NCBI RefSeq assembly: GCF_002979455.1
Contig: NZ_PCOU01000001.1
Location: 186,001-250,000, forward strand
Length of the DNA stretch: 64,000 bases
Direction: 5' to 3'
Origin: Chryseobacterium sp. MYb7
GTDB lineage: Bacteria > Bacteroidota > Bacteroidia > Flavobacteriales > Weeksellaceae
This document shows positions 60,811 through 64,000 of the stretch, in pieces. The notes below the pieces were generated by a model that saw nothing but the letters and a program-made list of their open reading frames with translations, ran no database searches and was not told the DNA's origin. Within the stretch, counting starts at the first letter, position 1, and each line of letters begins with the position of its first letter. Position numbers and translations under genes: made by a program.

Positions 60811-61644
60811 TTAATAGTACTCGTAAAGCCAGTTATGAGTACTTGTTCCATAGCCTGAGATATCATATGTAGTAACAGCTTTGGTAGGATAGTTGTCTCC
60901 GTTAAGCGTGTAAACTGCGGTAATTTTGTTGGTTCCATTGGATAAACCGGAATAACTCTCTGTTTGATTCAATAGATTATTATACCCTATTTGCCCGTCA
61001 CTCACATCAAATAAATTGATCTTAACAAAACCTTTTATATTCTTCATAGGATTGTTGAAGGTGTCATAAGTATTGGTAATATTATAGGTAACTCCGTTAT
61101 ACGTATATTTAGCTGAAGCCACATTTCCTGCATTGGTTAAATTAACATCCACCTGTGCAAATACAAGATTGGAATACGTTCCTGTTGAAGGATTATAAGT
61201 TCCGCTTTTATATTCATCAAACTGAACATGGGCATCACTGAGATACTGATAAATTTTGGTATAGATCAGCGTTCCCTGTTCTTTATCAGTTATCTTTTCC
61301 GTTGAAAGTCTTCCATTGGAATAGGTGAATTCTCTCATAAGAACCAGAGAGCCGCCAATGAACTCTTCTGTCTTAGCAATATAATCTCCGCTGTAAGTAT
61401 AAATTACTCTATCATCATCTGATGCGTTGTAGGTTTCTATAAGCTTGTCTCCATTATACTTAAATTCCACCACATAAGGCTGACCGCCAGGGTTGACGTC
61501 AGTTGCTTTTTTCAAGAGTGGAGAAGTACCCGTGTTATTGTTATGAGAGTTATTGCTGTTGTCTCTGTGGTCGGCAGGATTATCATTAGACACACAACTT
61601 GAGAGCACTGCCACAGCCAGTGATGAAAGTATTAGCTTTTTCAT
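60811..61644 (-). CDS. Lipoprotein with YD/RHS-like beta repeats
   Basis: A 277-aa lipoprotein (lipobox LSSC, Cys 17). A low-complexity Asn/His linker follows (DNSNNSHNNNTG), then beta repeats such as VEFKYNGDKLIETYNASDD, YTYSGDYIAKTEEF and FTYSNGRLSTEKI, which resemble RHS/YD-type strands. Likely outer-membrane anchored; function unknown. It lies between glyS and the 509-aa secreted protein, with terminators on both sides. Confidence 0.75.
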   Translation of the reverse strand: MKKLILSSLAVAVLSSCVSNDNPADHRDNSNNSHNNNTGTSPLLKKATDVNPGGQPYVVEFKYNGDKLIETYNASDDDRVIYTYSGDYIAKTEEFIGGSLVLMREFTYSNGRLSTEKITDKEQGTLIYTKIYQYLSDAHVQFDEYKSGTYNPSTGTYSNLVFAQVDVNLTNAGNVASAKYTYNGVTYNITNTYDTFNNPMKNIKGFVKINLFDVSDGQIGYNNLLNQTESYSGLSNGTNKITAVYTLNGDNYPTKAVTTYDISGYGTSTHNWLYEYY

Positions 61645-61722
61645 GGTTATTATTAGTTTAGTTTTTTAATCCGCTAAAAATAATCATTTTTATGGTAGGT
61701 TGATCCGGAATGTATGAAAAAT

Positions 61723-61750
61723 AAAAAAGCCCTGAAAACCAGGGCTTTTA
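61723..61750 (-). terminator. Terminator of glyS
   Basis: AAAAGCCCTG/CAGGGCTTTT with AAAAC loop, then minus-strand T-rich sequence. Confidence 0.85.
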
Positions 61751-61751
61751 A

Positions 61752-63293
61752 TTATATTTTAGAAAGTAAATTTCTGAAGTTTGTTTTCTCATCAATGATC
61801 CTTCTCAATTCTGAAACAGGAACTCTTTCCTGCTGCATCGTGTCTCTGTCTCTGATGGTTACTGTATGATCCGTTAAAGAATCGTGATCTACAGTGATAC
61901 AGTAAGGAGTACCAATGGCATCCTGTCTTCTGTAACGTTTTCCGATGGCATCTTTCTCCTCGTAGAACAAGTTGAAATCATATTTCAGATCATTGAAGAT
62001 CCTTTCTGCATATTCTGCAAGACCATCTTTCTTCATCAATGGAAGAATAGCGGCTTTAATTGGCGCTAATGCCGGAGGTAAAGATAAAACCGTCCTTTCT
62101 GAACCGTCTTCCAATACTTCGTCTCTTAAACAATGTGAGAATATAGAAAGGAATAATCTGTCTAAACCTACTGAAGTCTCCACTACATAAGGAACATAGT
62201 TTTCGTTTCTTTCAGGATCAAAGAACTGAAGTTTTCTTCCTGAGAATTCTTCATGCGCTTTTAAGTCGAAATCCGTTCTTGAGTGAATACCTTCCAATTC
62301 TTTAAATCCGAATGGGAAATTAAATTCAATATCAGCAGCAGCATTGGCATAGTGAGCCAGTTTCTCGTGATCGTGGAATCTGTAATTATCATTTCCTAAA
62401 CCTAACGCTAAGTGCCAGTTCAGACGTTTTTGTTTCCATTGCTCATAGAATTCAAGTTCTGTTCCCGGAGCAACGAAGAACTGCATTTCCATCTGTTCAA
62501 ATTCACGCATTCTGAAAATAAACTGTCTTGCAACAATCTCGTTTCTGAACGCCTTACCAATCTGTGCAATACCGAAAGGAAGTCTGTGGCGTGAAGTTTT
62601 CTGTACATTCAGGAAGTTAACAAAGATACCCTGAGCCGTTTCAGGTCTCAGATAAAGATCCATTGCAGAATCAGCAGAAGCACCTAATTTAGTTCCGAAC
62701 ATCAGGTTAAACTGTCTTACTTCCGTCCAGTTTTTAGAACCTGTATCAGGATCTGCAATTTCAAGCTCTTCAATCAACGCTTTTACATCAGCAAGATCTT
62801 CATTTTCCAGAGATTTTGCCAGTCTCGAAAGAATAGCCTCTCTTTTTGCTCTGTATTCCAAAATTTTTGGATTCGTTGCAACAAACTGATCTTTATCGAA
62901 AGCATCACCAAATCTTTTCGCTGCCTTTTCGATTTCTTTGTTCTCTTTATCTTCAATTTTAGCACAATAGTCTTCCACCAAAACGTCTGCTCTGAAACGC
63001 TTCTTAGAATCTTTATTATCAATCAATGGATCGTTGAAAGCGTCTACGTGGCCTGATGCCTTCCATGTAGTTGGGTGCATAAGGATCGCCGAATCAATGC
63101 CGACAATATTTTCGTTAAGCTGTACCATAGCTTTCCACCAATATTGTTTGATATTATTTTTTAGTTCGGCACCATTCTGTCCATAATCATAAACAGCGGA
63201 TAAACCATCATAGATCTCACTCGATGGGAAAATAAAACCATATTCTTTAGCGTGAGAAATCACTTTCTTGAAAACATCTTCTTGCTTTGCCAT
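61752..63293 (-). CDS. glyS: Glycyl-tRNA synthetase (class II, homodimeric type)
   Basis: Charges tRNA-Gly. Class II motifs are visible: motif 2 region RNEIVARQFIFRMREFEQMEMQ and motif 3 VGLDRLFLSI, with YFETA-like RPETAQGIFVNF in the centre. About 513 aa is usual for the alpha-2 bacterial/eukaryotic type. Start set at the ATG at 63293 (MAKQEDVFKKV), since the eight residues of the longer frame do not fit the family. Confidence 0.96.
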   Translation of the reverse strand: MAKQEDVFKKVISHAKEYGFIFPSSEIYDGLSAVYDYGQNGAELKNNIKQYWWKAMVQLNENIVGIDSAILMHPTTWKASGHVDAFNDPLIDNKDSKKRFRADVLVEDYCAKIEDKENKEIEKAAKRFGDAFDKDQFVATNPKILEYRAKREAILSRLAKSLENEDLADVKALIEELEIADPDTGSKNWTEVRQFNLMFGTKLGASADSAMDLYLRPETAQGIFVNFLNVQKTSRHRLPFGIAQIGKAFRNEIVARQFIFRMREFEQMEMQFFVAPGTELEFYEQWKQKRLNWHLALGLGNDNYRFHDHEKLAHYANAAADIEFNFPFGFKELEGIHSRTDFDLKAHEEFSGRKLQFFDPERNENYVPYVVETSVGLDRLFLSIFSHCLRDEVLEDGSERTVLSLPPALAPIKAAILPLMKKDGLAEYAERIFNDLKYDFNLFYEEKDAIGKRYRRQDAIGTPYCITVDHDSLTDHTVTIRDRDTMQQERVPVSELRRIIDEKTNFRNLLSKI

Positions 63294-63495
63294 AATTTTT
63301 TTACGTCTGATGTGCAAAAATATGAATTTGGAATCAAAATCATGAGTTTCAATAAAAAAAGCAGTTAATAAACAGACAAATATTTACATTTTAATTTTCC
63401 AGGAGCCGGGAACCTGCTTTCCGCTGTATCTTTTGCTCCATTGTATTTCGCAAAAGGATGTCGCTGCAATCAGGGCTATATAAGTCGAAAATTTC

Positions 63496-63503
63496 TACTT
63501 TTG
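63496..63503 (+). promoter_or_regulatory. -7 box TACTTTTG of truC
   Basis: Exact TAnnTTTG ending only 4 bp before the ATG at 63508, so transcripts would start at or next to the start codon (leaderless or nearly so). Confidence 0.4.
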
Positions 63504-63507
63504 CATC

Positions 63508-64000
63508 ATGTTAGAAATTCTTTATCGCGACGAGCATCTTATTGCCATCAACAAACCCAGCGGATTACTGGTTCATAAATCTTTCTATGCGGGAGAAGCC
63601 GATACCTACGCTATTCAGGAGCTGAAGAAACAGATTGGGCAAAAAGTGTATCCCGTACACCGGTTAGACCGAAAAACTTCGGGTGTTCTGCTGTTTACCT
63701 TAGATAAAGATACCCTTAGAATCATGAGCGAACAGTTTGCTTCACGCGAAGTAGAGAAGAAATATCTGGCTATCCTTCGTGGCTGGACGAAAGAAGAAGA
63801 AACCATTGATTATGATTTGGTTAATGAAAATGAAGTTAAGCAAAATGCTGTTACAAAGTACCACCGTTTGCAGACTTCAGAAATAGATTTACCCTTTTTA
63901 AAACATCAGACCTCGCGATATTGTTTGGTAGAAGCCATTCCTGAAACGGGAAGATTTCATCAGTTGAGAAAACATTTTAAACATATTCTACATCCCATTT
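63508..64000 (+). CDS. truC: RluA-family pseudouridine synthase (TruC-like), partial
   Basis: An open frame from the ATG at 63508 (MLEILYRDEHLIAINKPSG) runs off the right edge after about 164 residues. The catalytic motif VHRLDRKTSGVLLF with the nucleophilic Asp is present, and ETGRFHQLRKHF matches the C-terminal RluA motif. The direct start without S4 domain and the LLVHKS opening fit TruC, which modifies U65 of tRNA-Ile/Asp. Confidence 0.9.
   Translation, partial: MLEILYRDEHLIAINKPSGLLVHKSFYAGEADTYAIQELKKQIGQKVYPVHRLDRKTSGVLLFTLDKDTLRIMSEQFASREVEKKYLAILRGWTKEEETIDYDLVNENEVKQNAVTKYHRLQTSEIDLPFLKHQTSRYCLVEAIPETGRFHQLRKHFKHILHPI

Overview
The window looks like chromosomal DNA of a flavobacterium of the Chryseobacterium/Elizabethkingia type (family Weeksellaceae). 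The evidence is low GC, Bacteroidetes promoters with the -7 box TAnnTTTG, a type III glutamine synthetase, many secreted proteins opening with signal peptide plus 'VGIGT'-like text, TPR/AraC regulators, and an mreBCD-pbp2-rodA operon. No rRNA, tRNA, CRISPR array or complete IS was seen.

Layout. 1-2.7 kb: leftward haem operon hemA-hemC-hemD (hemD cut by the window edge). 3.1-8.8 kb: rightward rod-shape/elongasome operon mreB-mreC-mreD-pbp2-rodA, then a pentapeptide-repeat protein. 9.6-18.6 kb: an NlpC/P60 lipoprotein, then a leftward efflux module response regulator-histidine kinase-TolC-RND pump-membrane fusion protein. 18.7-22.9 kb: glnN and a conserved Bacteroidetes protein. 23.0-27.5 kb: an apparent phase-variable island, made of a tyrosine recombinase, two inverted recombination-site-like repeats flanking about 190 bp that carries one good promoter, a secreted protein of unknown type, a surface protein and two small HTH proteins. 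27.7-33.5 kb: housekeeping and secreted enzymes (DinB-like, M1 peptidase, coaX, GNAT, tadA). 33.5-50.1 kb: a WYL regulator and a set of genes that appear to share one operator. 50.2-64 kb: Y-family polymerase, three tandem secreted proteins with a TPR/AraC regulator, hydrolases, M48 peptidase, glyS and the start of truC.

Two things stand out. First, six copies of a 20-bp dyad (leftward consensus AACACGACAAGTTTTGTCGC), each exactly 10 bp upstream of a TAnnTTTG box, sit before the WYL regulator, the tail-fibre/LRR/toxin operon, a small acidic protein, a patatin phospholipase and an M15 endolysin-like peptidase. The sixth copy lies between an antiporter and umuC. This looks like one coordinated, probably WYL-controlled, phage-tail-like or injected-effector regulon whose products lack signal peptides. 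Second, the 24.3-24.54 kb segment looks like an invertible promoter. It now faces the recombinase and would face the surface-protein genes after inversion.

All calls come from reading the sequence and translations. Family names rest on recognised motifs, not on database searches.
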